NCBI GenBank assembly: GCA_944391225.1
Contig: CALXSS010000020.1
Span: forward strand, 1 to 33,871
Reading direction: 5' to 3'
Origin: an uncultured Clostridia bacterium
Lineage (GTDB): Bacteria > Bacillota > Clostridia > UBA1381
Length of the DNA: 33,871 bases
Position numbers and translations under genes: made by a program. The notes beneath the pieces were generated by a model that searched no databases, was not told the origin of the DNA, and worked only from the letters and a program-made list of their open reading frames with translations. Shown piece by piece: positions 1 through 7,294 of the stretch (its first letter is position 1; each line of letters opens with the position of its first letter).

Positions 1-386
1 AAAATCCCAATTTTACAGCCGCGGATTTTGAAAAATTAAAGCAACTTTCAGATCAACTTTACCATGAGGAAGAAAAATCCGATAATTTACAAGCTCATTA
101 TGTAAAGGCATCTCTTGATGAATTTAATTCCAATATTTGTGCATCAACTCTAAGCACAGAAGATGAATTAATTTTAAAAGAAAGTGAAAACTTATTTGTT
201 GAAAAATTTCAAAAAGCTATTGATACGCTACTTACACCTATTCAAAAAAAGCGCTTGTATTTAAATTGCTTTAGGAAGATGTCAATCAGAGAAATTGCAA
301 AAATCGAAGGTACACACTACACAGTTGTTGCTGAAAGTATTAGGCGAGCAAAAAAGAAATTAAAAAATTATTTGATAAATTTCTAA
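1..386 (+). CDS. RNA polymerase sigma-70-like factor, C-terminal part (5' end outside window)
   Basis: An open frame runs from the window edge (first full codon at 3) to TAA at 384-386, giving 127 residues without a start. The C-terminal part reads LLTPIQKKRLYLNCFRKMSI then REIAKIEGTHYTVVAESIRR, the region 4 helix-turn-helix pattern of sigma-70 family proteins that binds the -35 element. A basic tail (AKKKLKNYLINF) follows. Small sigma-like proteins of this kind sit just before the excisionase/integrase cassette in Tn916/Tn1549-like and related Clostridia elements, where they are thought to regulate element genes. The family assignment rests on the HTH only, because region 2 lies outside the window. 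A phage-type sigma-like activator is an alternative. Confidence 0.75.
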   Translation, partial: NPNFTAADFEKLKQLSDQLYHEEEKSDNLQAHYVKASLDEFNSNICASTLSTEDELILKESENLFVEKFQKAIDTLLTPIQKKRLYLNCFRKMSIREIAKIEGTHYTVVAESIRRAKKKLKNYLINF

Positions 387-837
387 AAACACCCCTACAA
401 ACGCCCTGTTTTTTCCATATAAGTGAGAGGACAATTTTCAATAACCTGAATAGGTTCTCAAAATTGAATTATCTATCCTTTCATTTTATTTAACTGAACC
501 TTGAAAATTGAATAAGTCATTCATCAAGTACGTTCCCGATTGAAAGAGCTGTGCAGACTGAGCGCCATGACCTGTTACTTTTTACCCTTTCTTAATTAAA
601 TGTCAATTAGACAGAGAGCGATAAATCAGATTTGCAAGTTGTGATTAGCTATCAACAGCGCGACGAGAGCAATCGGGGTTAATGATACTTCTGTAATTCG
701 CAGCTCGGTCACAATGAAGACGGAGAGGTTAGATTCCTATGGAGCGATTTCGCTGATCGCCGCTTGATGACTTCCCTGCCCGGGGTGTCGAGGACAAATA
801 AGGGCTATACATAAATATTAGAAATGAGGTATTAGAT
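387..837 (+). other. 451-bp gene-free leader between sigma-like gene and mazF; function unknown
   Basis: No convincing gene is present. The left part holds two similar motifs, CTCAAAATTGAATTA near 457 and CTTGAAAATTGAATAAG near 500. The right part (about 630-810) is distinctly richer in G and C than its surroundings and has small self-complementary stretches, such as AGCGATTTCGCT near 742. Short open stretches exist (one frame is open from about 650 to a TGA at 765) but lack a ribosome binding site. It could be a structured RNA leader, an origin-of-transfer-like region or a decayed gene. The sequence alone does not decide. Confidence 0.4.
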
Positions 838-1218
838 ATGTTAAAAGAAGATTGGATTTTTCGCAGAGGAGATATATACCTGGTTGAATTGGAACCAAGA
901 ATAGGCTTCGTGCAAAGCGGCACTCGTCCCGTAATTGTCCTTCAAAATAATTGCGGTAATTTCTTTGCTCCTACTTTAATTGTTGCTCCTTTATCGTCCA
1001 ATATTTACAAAAAAAGAGATTTACCAACTCACTATTATCTTAACAATGACAGCGTATTGTATCCGTCAATTGTTTTGCTTGAACAAATTACAACAATAGA
1101 TAAGCGACAAGTACATAAATATATTGGCAAAGTAAACCGCTTGGAAATGGATGCAATCAGTGAATGTATTGAAAAAAGTTTGGGACTTTATATTCCTGAA
1201 GAAATGGAAGCGCCGTAA
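838..1218 (+). CDS. type II toxin of the PemK/MazF family (endoribonuclease)
   Basis: The 126-residue product has the MazF/PemK fold signature: RRGDIYLVELEP at residues 9-20, the loop GTRPVIVLQNN at 28-38 with the conserved Arg30 of the active site, then IVAPLSSNIYK and LPTHYYL, and the C-terminal IGKVNRLEM. Family members cleave mRNA at short sequences and are normally neutralised by a small antitoxin encoded just upstream. Here ATG follows a GAGG-type ribosome binding site (gaaatgaggtattagat), but no antitoxin gene is recognisable in the 450 bp upstream, and an intrinsic terminator follows directly. The usual active-site Thr after APL is Ser here. The toxin probably helps maintain the mobile element; that role is inferred from position. 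Confidence 0.9.
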   Translation: MLKEDWIFRRGDIYLVELEPRIGFVQSGTRPVIVLQNNCGNFFAPTLIVAPLSSNIYKKRDLPTHYYLNNDSVLYPSIVLLEQITTIDKRQVHKYIGKVNRLEMDAISECIEKSLGLYIPEEMEAP

Positions 1219-1241
1219 TAACGCATAGGACAAAGTTTGAT

Positions 1242-1281
1242 AACCGTTATCTGTACACCTACAGATAACGGTTTATATTTT
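1242..1281 (+). terminator. intrinsic terminator after mazF
   Basis: A perfect 13-bp inverted repeat (AACCGTTATCTGT, 1242-1254, and its complement at 1261-1273) encloses a 6-nt loop and is followed by TATATTTT. It separates the toxin gene from the excisionase/integrase genes. Confidence 0.85.
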
Positions 1282-1301
1282 GGAAAGAAAGGAGAATCCT
1301 A

Positions 1302-1526
1302 ATGGAAAAATTATATACAAGAAAAGAAGCAGCAGATTATTTGGGAATGAGTATTACTACGCTTGATACAGCCAGAGCAACTGGAGCAATATCATTTGTT
1401 CAGTACGTTCCCAATGGCTGTGTTTATTTTACCAGCGAAGCGCTGCAAGAATATATCGCAAAATGTACTCATCGTGCATTGCCGCTTGAAAAAAGGGAAA
1501 CCCTCCGTAAACAAAGATCACGCTAA
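1302..1526 (+). CDS. excisionase-like small helix-turn-helix protein
   Basis: The 74-residue protein begins EKLYTRKEAADYLGMSITTL, the winged-helix HTH_17/excisionase pattern in which YTRKEAADYLGMS forms the helix-turn-helix. A wing-like strand (VYFTSEALQEYI) and a basic tail (KRETLRKQRSR) follow. In integrative elements such proteins bend DNA at the attachment site and tip the integrase towards excision. The start has a good ribosome binding site (aaaggagaatccta). It is placed 100 bp upstream of the first integrase, in the same orientation, as in many Clostridia elements. It could instead be a transcription factor of the same fold; the adjacent integrases favour an excision role. Confidence 0.75.
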   Translation: MEKLYTRKEAADYLGMSITTLDTARATGAISFVQYVPNGCVYFTSEALQEYIAKCTHRALPLEKRETLRKQRSR

Positions 1527-1629
1527 GTAGCTTGTCAAGTCCCTGGTTCTTTTTATTGGATACTCATATAATGGTTCCAACATCTGAGCCATGGCAATGA
1601 TGTGACTAAAGTTTATAGGAGGAAAATAT

Positions 1630-2865
1630 ATGAGTAAAAAATCAAAATCCAAACAATTTGGCACCGTAATAAGAAGTGGAATTGAATATTACAGAACAAG
1701 GATCAGAGATCAAGAGGGCAAGCGAATCACATTGTATGCAAGGACAGTGGATGAACTGTGTGAGAAGATTGATGAAGTTAAACAACTGATTGAAAACAAA
1801 ACATTTTGCAGAACTACACCTACTGTAAAGGAATATTGCGAAAAATGGCTGCTAATGCAGTCAGCAAATGTCAGACAAACAACTCTTATTGACTACACTT
1901 CAAAAGTTAAGAACTATATTATAAAACCGCTTGGGAATATGCACATAGCCGATGTGACCCTTGACGATATTCGCATGGCTCTTGTGCCTGTTTCAAAGAA
2001 ATCGGCATCTGTATATAAATCAGTAAATATACTATTCAAATGTATCTTCACCGCGGCAAAAGAAAGTAAAGTTATAAAAAACAATCCGACTGCAAATCTT
2101 TCTTCCACAAACGGCGGTATTCCTCAAAAAGATAGGATACCGCTTACAGATGAGCAAGTGGATAAACTGATTAGCGCACTAAAAAATCTTCCACCATATG
2201 TATTTGTAATGCTAGGGCTATACGCAGGACTTAGACGTGAAGAAATTCTGGCGCTTCAATGGGATTGTGTATATTTAGATACTCCTGCTCCGTATTTGAC
2301 CGTTTGCAGAGCTTGGCATACGGAACATAACAGACCAGTGATTCTTACGGAATTAAAAACTCCGGCAGCTCACAGAGATATTCCACTTCCAGATTGCTTG
2401 GCTGATTGTTTGAGAGAAGCAAGAGAAACATCAACATCCGAGTATGTTATAGCAAACAAAGATGGAAACCCATTGTCATATACACAATTTCAACGCCTAT
2501 GGGCATACATTACTACGAGAACCACGAAAGAACGCTATTATTATAAATATGAAAACGGAAAACGTATCAAACATACCGTAACGCCTGTGCTCGGTGAAAA
2601 AGCGGCTCATAACGGAAAAGTTGTTTACAGTCTGGATTTTGAAGTAACTCCGCATCAGCTCAGACATACATATATTACAAATCTGATTCATGCATCTGTT
2701 GATCCGAAAACGGTTCAGTACCTTGCAGGACACGAAAACAGCAAAATTACGATGGATATATATGCAAAGGTGAAATATAACAGACCGAACGAGCTTGCAG
2801 GGATATTAGACAGTACATTTTCCCTGTGGAATGACAATTTCGATGAACAGGTCGGTATGGTTTAA
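1630..2865 (+). CDS. tyrosine site-specific integrase (first of a tandem pair)
   Basis: This 411-residue recombinase has the standard three-part layout. An N-terminal arm-binding domain covers roughly residues 10-55 (YYRTRIRDQEGKRITLYART). A SAM-like core-binding domain covers roughly 65-160. The C-terminal catalytic domain keeps all active residues: Arg202 (AGLRREE), Lys243 (LKTPAAHRDIP), His342 and Arg345 (HQLRHTYIT), His368 (LAGHENS) and Tyr378 (DIYAKVKY). It joins element and chromosomal attachment sites, here at the 3' end of rpsI. ATG follows a strong AGGAGG site. A close homologue of nearly the same length follows after 20 bp. Nothing suggests inactivation. Confidence 0.95.
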   Translation: MSKKSKSKQFGTVIRSGIEYYRTRIRDQEGKRITLYARTVDELCEKIDEVKQLIENKTFCRTTPTVKEYCEKWLLMQSANVRQTTLIDYTSKVKNYIIKPLGNMHIADVTLDDIRMALVPVSKKSASVYKSVNILFKCIFTAAKESKVIKNNPTANLSSTNGGIPQKDRIPLTDEQVDKLISALKNLPPYVFVMLGLYAGLRREEILALQWDCVYLDTPAPYLTVCRAWHTEHNRPVILTELKTPAAHRDIPLPDCLADCLREARETSTSEYVIANKDGNPLSYTQFQRLWAYITTRTTKERYYYKYENGKRIKHTVTPVLGEKAAHNGKVVYSLDFEVTPHQLRHTYITNLIHASVDPKTVQYLAGHENSKITMDIYAKVKYNRPNELAGILDSTFSLWNDNFDEQVGMV

Positions 2866-2885
2866 AATGAAAGAGGTGATTTACA

Positions 2886-4166
2886 ATGCCAAGGAAGAAA
2901 GAAACAATTCCCGAATATAAATCTGTAACGTATAGCGGAAATACATATTATCGGACAAGAATAAAAGATGCTGATGGAAAGCGTGTTGCAATTTACGGTT
3001 CAACTTGCAAGGAATTATATGAAAAAGTCAAAGCAGCTCAAAGAGAAGTGGACGACATAAGCTTCCGTAGAGAAAATCCAACCGTAAAAGAGTATTGTGA
3101 AAAATGGTTAGAGATGAAGTCTGCTACCGTAAAGCCTCAAACCTTACGTGGATATAGACTTACTTTGCAAAAATATGTTATAACTCCAATCGGAGATATG
3201 TATATAGATGAAGTTACCTTAGATGACCTAAAATTGCTGATGGTTCCCGTATCTAAAATGTCTTCGTCTGTTTACAGTACAGTAAATATGTTGGTCAAAT
3301 GTATTTTTTATTCTGCCGAAGCGAATCAGCTGATTGACTATAATCCATCTGCTGCACTATCACCAAAAGGCGGGAAATCAAAAAATAAAAAAGATGCACT
3401 AAGTGATGAACAAGTAAATGTGTTGCTTAATACAATAAAAGGACTCCCACCGTATGTATTTGTTATGATTGGATTATACGCAGGTCTTAGGCGTGAAGAA
3501 ACTCTTGGACTTAAATGGGACTGTGTGTTTTTGAATGAAAGTACGCCATACATTGCCGTTCGCAGAGCGTGGCGTTCGGTAAACAATCGCCCTGTTGTGA
3601 GTGAAGAACTAAAAACTCCTGCTGCCAAACGTGATATTCCTATTCCTAAATGCTTAGTAGATTGTTTAAAAGAAGCGAAAACAAAGTCAATATCCGATTA
3701 TGTTATAGCAGACAGTAAAGGTGAGCCGCTTTCTTATTCTCAATTTCAGCGTGTTTGGAAATATATTGAGGTGCGAACTGCAAAGGAAAGAAAATATTAT
3801 AAGTATGTAAACGGACAAAAAGTAGTATGCACCATACACCCTGAACTCGGTTCTCATCAACATAACAATCCTAAACTGATATATTCTTTGGATTTTGATG
3901 TTACTACACATCAGCTTAGGTATACATACATTACTAATTTAATTTATTACGGCATTGATCCAAAGACAGTACAGTACCTTGCAGGACATGAAAACAGTAA
4001 AACTACTATTGATATTTATGCAAAAGTAAAGTATAATAAACCTGAAAAACTAATTAGTGTTGTTAACAAGGCTCTAAATAGACAGGCAAGTACAATATGT
4101 TTTGAAAATGTTGCTGGGGACAAAAACGGGGTTAAACCTCAGAGGGATACCTCTGAAACCCAGTAA
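2886..4166 (+). CDS. tyrosine site-specific integrase (second of a tandem pair, next to the attachment site)
   Basis: This 426-residue protein is collinear with the preceding integrase from end to end and shares long identical stretches (NPTVKEYCEKWL is near-identical; PPYVFVM, GLYAGLRREE, TVQYLAGHENSK). The catalytic set is complete: Arg202, Lys243, His342, Arg345, His368 and Tyr378, at the same positions as in the first copy. The residue after Arg345 is Tyr here and His in the other copy. The C-terminus has an extra hydrophilic tail of about 25 residues. The gene ends 31 bp before the orphan rpsI end, so this copy sits where a single integrase normally does. The pair probably arose by duplication or by joining of two related elements; whether both are needed for one reaction is unknown. 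Confidence 0.95.
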   Translation: MPRKKETIPEYKSVTYSGNTYYRTRIKDADGKRVAIYGSTCKELYEKVKAAQREVDDISFRRENPTVKEYCEKWLEMKSATVKPQTLRGYRLTLQKYVITPIGDMYIDEVTLDDLKLLMVPVSKMSSSVYSTVNMLVKCIFYSAEANQLIDYNPSAALSPKGGKSKNKKDALSDEQVNVLLNTIKGLPPYVFVMIGLYAGLRREETLGLKWDCVFLNESTPYIAVRRAWRSVNNRPVVSEELKTPAAKRDIPIPKCLVDCLKEAKTKSISDYVIADSKGEPLSYSQFQRVWKYIEVRTAKERKYYKYVNGQKVVCTIHPELGSHQHNNPKLIYSLDFDVTTHQLRYTYITNLIYYGIDPKTVQYLAGHENSKTTIDIYAKVKYNKPEKLISVVNKALNRQASTICFENVAGDKNGVKPQRDTSETQ

Positions 4167-4197
4167 TATCAATGGTTTCCAAGCTTTAAGTACAAAC

Positions 4198-4248
4198 GAG
4201 TACGGTCTAAAGGCCGCTCGTCGTGCTCCACAGTTCTCAAAGAGATAA
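4198..4248 (+). pseudogene. rpsI: orphan 3' end of rpsI (ribosomal protein S9): attachment site of the element
   Basis: Read in the frame starting at 4198 the sequence gives E-YGLKAARRAPQFSKR-stop (TAA 4246-4248). KYGLKAARRAPQFSKR is the conserved C-terminus of bacterial ribosomal protein S9. Nothing upstream in this frame resembles S9, so the homology begins abruptly at about 4198-4201, immediately after the integrases. Insertion of integrative elements into the 3' end of rpsI is known in Firmicutes. The incoming element regenerates the gene end at one junction and leaves a displaced copy at the other. This is that displaced copy. The terminator at 4264-4290 is probably the original rpsI terminator. 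Confidence 0.93.
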
Positions 4249-4263
4249 TTATTTTATCAAAAT

Positions 4264-4297
4264 ATCCCACAACCATGTCGGTTGTGGGATTTGTTTT
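4264..4297 (+). terminator. intrinsic terminator after the rpsI end
   Basis: A perfect 11-bp stem (ATCCCACAACC 4264-4274, complement 4280-4290) with a 5-nt loop is followed by TTGTTTTTG. It is probably the native terminator of the rpsI operon, left on the chromosomal side of the junction. It now ends integrase transcription. Confidence 0.85.
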
Positions 4298-4304
4298 TGC
4301 TCAC

Positions 4305-4326
4305 TGCCACAAATATGCCACAAATA
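4305..4326. repeat. tandem 11-bp direct repeat TGCCACAAATA
   Basis: Two perfect head-to-tail copies of TGCCACAAATA lie at 4305-4315 and 4316-4326, directly between the rpsI terminator and the end of the ATPase gene. The 11-bp spacing matches about one helical turn, suggesting protein binding, for example by an integrase. No further copy was noticed in the window. Confidence 0.7.
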
Positions 4327-4328
4327 GC

Positions 4329-5777
4329 TTAATCAATGCCTTTATAGCCATTCTTTTCTGCGTGACCTAATAAATATAAGAATGCATACGCAGGAATTCT
4401 CAACATTTTAAATCCTGACTTTGTATCATGAACACCATAATCAGTTGGCGATTTAGTTACAACTATAGATGCTGATGATTCATTACAAAGTTCAGATATT
4501 GCATCACTATATGAAATTGGTGCACCATCTCGATACTTCACTTCAATCAAAATATTTTTAATTTTAGGATATTCAACAACAATATCTATTTCCTTATTTT
4601 TTTTGCCGCCGCGAAAATAACCCACTGAAGTAGCTTTTTGATAATAAAATGCTGCTATATGTTTATAAACTGCTGTTTCTGCTATTTTACCCATTTCTTT
4701 TGCATCTGTCATAAGAGTATCATCCATCAGAACTGCATTTCTTATAGCTGCGTCAGCAATATATATTTTAGGTCTTGCTTTTAACACTTTTTTATCTGCC
4801 ATATCCACCGGCCAACTTTGGTATATCAAGTTTGCACTTTCAAGATACGTTATATAATTCTGTACCGTTGGTCTTGTAACACCATTAAGTTCCTTTGCTA
4901 TTGCATCTATAGATACAATCTCCGAAGAAACATTACAAAGATACAAAAATATTCTTTCAAGCTCTGTTGAATTTCGTATATTATAAAGAGAAGGCAAATC
5001 TCTTTTCAAAACCTTATCTACAACATCTTCACGCATAACCTGTTCCGTCATTAAATCATCATTAGAAAGTGCTAACTCCGGAAAACCTCCTATGCGCAGA
5101 TACCTGTTAAAATGCTTTTGAATATCCGAAAGCTTTAACATAACATTTGAAAATTCTTGACGTGAAACATTAGTCAGCATTGTAGGTCTCAAATTATTGG
5201 GTAGTATCGGTTTTTCAACGTTAATAATCTCGCAGTATTCATAAAACGACATAGTTGGTACTTGAATTACAGACCAACGTCCAGCACCACTTTCTTGATT
5301 TCCTATTACCAGAGCAGGGCTTGCAGAGCCTGTTGCAACAACCTTTGTTTCAAGCTGCATATCATAAATTATTTTAAGCCATTTATCCCAATCGGTTGCA
5401 TACTGGATCTCATCAAAAAAATAGTATACGTCCTTATCCGCATATATGTTTTCATGGTAGCATTCTAATACTTCCCCAAAATCACTAAGTTTCAGCATAG
5501 GATGATCCATAGAAATAAAAACAATCTTCTGTGGATTAACGCCGCTTTTTAGCAATTCATCAATCATCTGGTATTGAATTGTTGTTTTACCTACTCGTCT
5601 TGTCCCCGTGAGTACAACTGTTCTCCTAATTTCTGTGTTATTTAGCTTTTTCATCGCTTCATAAAATGCAAATCGTTTATAACTTTTTGAAAAAGAAGGA
5701 CTAACACCACCAGTTTTCCACCATGGATTATATCCGGTTAACACCTTTAGAATATTTTCTTTTGTTGTAATAGCCAT
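4329..5777 (-). CDS. AAA-type ATPase with C-terminal DUF4143 / nuclease-like domain
   Basis: The 482-residue protein belongs to the widespread ATPase family with an AAA_14 domain followed by DUF4143. Walker A is GTRRVGKTT (residues 58-66). Walker B is VYYFFDEIQ, with Asp122 and Glu123. The C-terminus has a PD-(D/E)xK-like pattern: Asp398 in EIDIVVE, then Glu412-x-Lys414 in LIEVKYR. Cellular function of this family is not established. I start at ATG 5777, since AGGAGG lies 8 nt upstream; a GTG three codons earlier overlaps the ribosome binding site. The gene is AT-rich, adjoins the element junction and points towards it. It may be part of the original flank or of an older insertion. Confidence 0.88.
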   Translation of the reverse strand: MAITTKENILKVLTGYNPWWKTGGVSPSFSKSYKRFAFYEAMKKLNNTEIRRTVVLTGTRRVGKTTIQYQMIDELLKSGVNPQKIVFISMDHPMLKLSDFGEVLECYHENIYADKDVYYFFDEIQYATDWDKWLKIIYDMQLETKVVATGSASPALVIGNQESGAGRWSVIQVPTMSFYEYCEIINVEKPILPNNLRPTMLTNVSRQEFSNVMLKLSDIQKHFNRYLRIGGFPELALSNDDLMTEQVMREDVVDKVLKRDLPSLYNIRNSTELERIFLYLCNVSSEIVSIDAIAKELNGVTRPTVQNYITYLESANLIYQSWPVDMADKKVLKARPKIYIADAAIRNAVLMDDTLMTDAKEMGKIAETAVYKHIAAFYYQKATSVGYFRGGKKNKEIDIVVEYPKIKNILIEVKYRDGAPISYSDAISELCNESSASIVVTKSPTDYGVHDTKSGFKMLRIPAYAFLYLLGHAEKNGYKGID

Positions 5778-5829
5778 AAATATCACCTCCTATAAAATAT
5801 TATACACTAAATCTTCAAAAAAATCAATA

Positions 5830-5890
5830 ATAATTATAAGTATACTTATAATTATAGCCGTATATTTTGAATATATACGGCTATAATTAT
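5830..5890. repeat. two overlapping perfect palindromes upstream of the ATPase gene
   Basis: The segment 5830-5855 is a perfect 26-bp palindrome centred on AAGTATACTT. Overlapping it, 5848-5865 (ATAATTATAGCCGTATAT) and 5873-5890 form a perfect 18-bp inverted repeat with a 7-nt loop. The two dyads share ATAATTAT, so in RNA or single-stranded DNA only one could form at a time. The position, 53 bp upstream of the ATPase start, suits an operator or attenuator. It could also be the end of a small mobile sequence. Confidence 0.8.
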
Positions 5891-6190
5891 CAATTTTCAT
5901 TAAATAATGCATTTGAAACAGTCTTTGCCATACGAATTTTCACTTCAGCATACACTCTTGAGTTCTTTTCCGCCCACTATGACATTATCCTTTTTTATGG
6001 ATAAGTCTCTGTTCCCGCCAAAACGCCGACAGTCAAAGTAGTGCTGCTGCAACAAACAATATTTACAACGGCATTTTGACTAAATACTCATGTAATAATA
6101 GTGTAGATTGACTGTAGACATCCCTTCCCAATTAATATATAATAGTAATATCATTATGACCCCCAAACGCAATGCACTTTACCAGAAATT
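5891..6190. other. gene-free stretch between ATPase and lipoprotein genes
   Basis: No convincing gene is present. A 44-codon frame (ATG 5907, stop 6041) lacks a ribosome binding site and resembles nothing known. Minus-strand frames contain plausible-looking peptide pieces broken by stops, so a decayed gene is possible but not supported. A promoter for the next gene lies at 6115-6143. Confidence 0.4.
6115..6143 (+). promoter_or_regulatory. sigma-A-type promoter for the lipoprotein gene
   Basis: TAGACA (6115-6120) and TATAAT (6138-6143) are separated by 17 bp, 66 bp upstream of the chosen start at 6209. Confidence 0.6.
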
Positions 6191-6208
6191 ATGAAAGGTT
6201 ATGTCCAC

Positions 6209-6712
6209 ATGAAATTTATCAAGATCGCGCTGATAGCGTCTTTTTGTATAGCCGTATTTACAGCCTGTTCATCTGACACAGACTATTGCAAGCTGCAGGG
6301 CAATGACACTGTAGGGCTGATAAAGAATTATGATAAACACAACAACGCGGATATTCTAACGAAAACTGTATTAGAAAAACATTTGCCTGAAATGAACGGT
6401 AATGTCGCATTTGCAAGTGTTGAGATCCTCGGAGAAGAAAACGGGAAAATCTACACAAGCAACGTCTATGCCGGCTACGACAGCTCCGGCAGGCTTGTCT
6501 CAAGAAATACAGAGCTTGCGGAATTTGACAGTACAACTGATAAAGATTACAGATATATTGATAATGATGATATCTATGCAGATATAAATACTTTTTTACC
6601 TGATTCTATTCTACAGGAAAAACAGGAGCCTGCGTTCGATTGGTATGTTTACACGATAGGCCTACAAACTGGGGATATAGACGCTCAGGCTGAAGAATAT
6701 TTTTCAAAATAA
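6209..6712 (+). CDS. small secreted lipoprotein, unknown function
   Basis: From ATG 6209 the 167-residue product starts MKFIKIALIASFCIAVFTAC, a lipoprotein signal peptide with lipobox FTAC and the lipidated Cys at position 20. An ATG at 6191 would add six residues before the basic N-region. The later start fits the signal peptide better and has AAAGG about 10 nt upstream. The mature part is acidic, without recognisable domains. It would be anchored on the outer face of the membrane. It is followed after 23 bp by a membrane-protein gene, and the two are probably co-transcribed. I do not recognise the family. Confidence 0.75.
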   Translation: MKFIKIALIASFCIAVFTACSSDTDYCKLQGNDTVGLIKNYDKHNNADILTKTVLEKHLPEMNGNVAFASVEILGEENGKIYTSNVYAGYDSSGRLVSRNTELAEFDSTTDKDYRYIDNDDIYADINTFLPDSILQEKQEPAFDWYVYTIGLQTGDIDAQAEEYFSK

Positions 6713-6735
6713 TAGGCTTTTAAGGAGATACAAAT

Positions 6736-7247
6736 ATGATATATGAAATAAGCTGGAATACACATGATTTGATATCGCTGATAATAGTTTTATGCTTTCT
6801 GCCGCTGTTGCTTTGTTTCTGGCTCGTGCAGCTAAAGTACAAAACCAATAACGATGATAAGGAAAAAGCCCCGCTCAAACTGATTTGCGGCTCCAAAAGT
6901 CAGACGAAATTTGTTATGAGTATTTTTCTGATAATTTTAATGCTGTTCGCTGTTTCGCCGTCGATCCCGCTTATAAAAAAACACAAAATAATGGGTGATT
7001 ATAAAAACGGTCAGTTTCAGGTAATAGACAACGCGGAGATCTCCATATCATATCCCTACTTTATTTATATTGAAAATGACTCAAACATATCAGTATAGAC
7101 CTGACTGCTAATGACCAATATACCGCTGAAATCTTGGATCATCTTCTAAAAGACAGCGAAAAATATCGCGTTGATTATTCTGCCAGTTCAAAAGATGTGT
7201 GGTACATGAGCGAACCTGTGATACTGCGGATAGAGGGTCAGCTATAA
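6736..7247 (+). pseudogene. small membrane protein gene broken by a frameshift near 7086
   Basis: The first frame (6736-7098) encodes 120 residues with two hydrophobic helices (about residues 11-32 and 58-76), separated by a charged loop, then an extracytoplasmic part ending YIENDSNISV-stop. A different frame continues directly and stays open: from 7095 it reads IDLTANDQYTAEILDHLLKD and on to RIEGQL with TAA at 7245-7247, 50 more residues in the same style. Losing one base around 7086 would explain the break. Intact, the protein would be about 170 residues. The site has no slippery heptamer, so programmed frameshifting is unlikely. The family is not recognised. AGGAG precedes the start. Confidence 0.7.
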
Positions 7248-7294
7248 AAAAACGCAAACATTAATATAAACAGCATATGCGGAGGGACAAAAGA

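Larger units (their letters stand above)
1..4248 (+). mobile_element. integrase end of an integrative (conjugative or mobilizable) element inserted in rpsI
   Basis: The stretch carries the usual terminal cassette of Firmicute integrative elements: a sigma-70-like factor, a PemK/MazF toxin, an excisionase-like HTH protein and tyrosine integrases, all on the plus strand. It stops at an orphan 3' end of rpsI (4198-4248), the expected product of site-specific insertion into the end of that gene. The element continues to the left of the window, where an intact rpsI and the other junction should lie. No relaxase, coupling protein or type IV secretion gene is visible here, so conjugative versus merely mobilizable cannot be decided. 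Base composition is visibly more AT-rich than the core genes further right. Confidence 0.85.

Noticed and set aside
4166..4330. tRNA gene as the integration target
   Set aside because: No cloverleaf is visible; the coding match to the S9 C-terminus explains the junction.
5907..6041. 44-codon plus-strand frame in the gap after the ATPase promoter region
   Set aside because: No ribosome binding site and no recognisable pattern; likely chance.
7080..7105. programmed ribosomal frameshift in the membrane-protein gene
   Set aside because: No slippery heptamer and no downstream stimulatory structure seen; a simple one-base loss explains it better.
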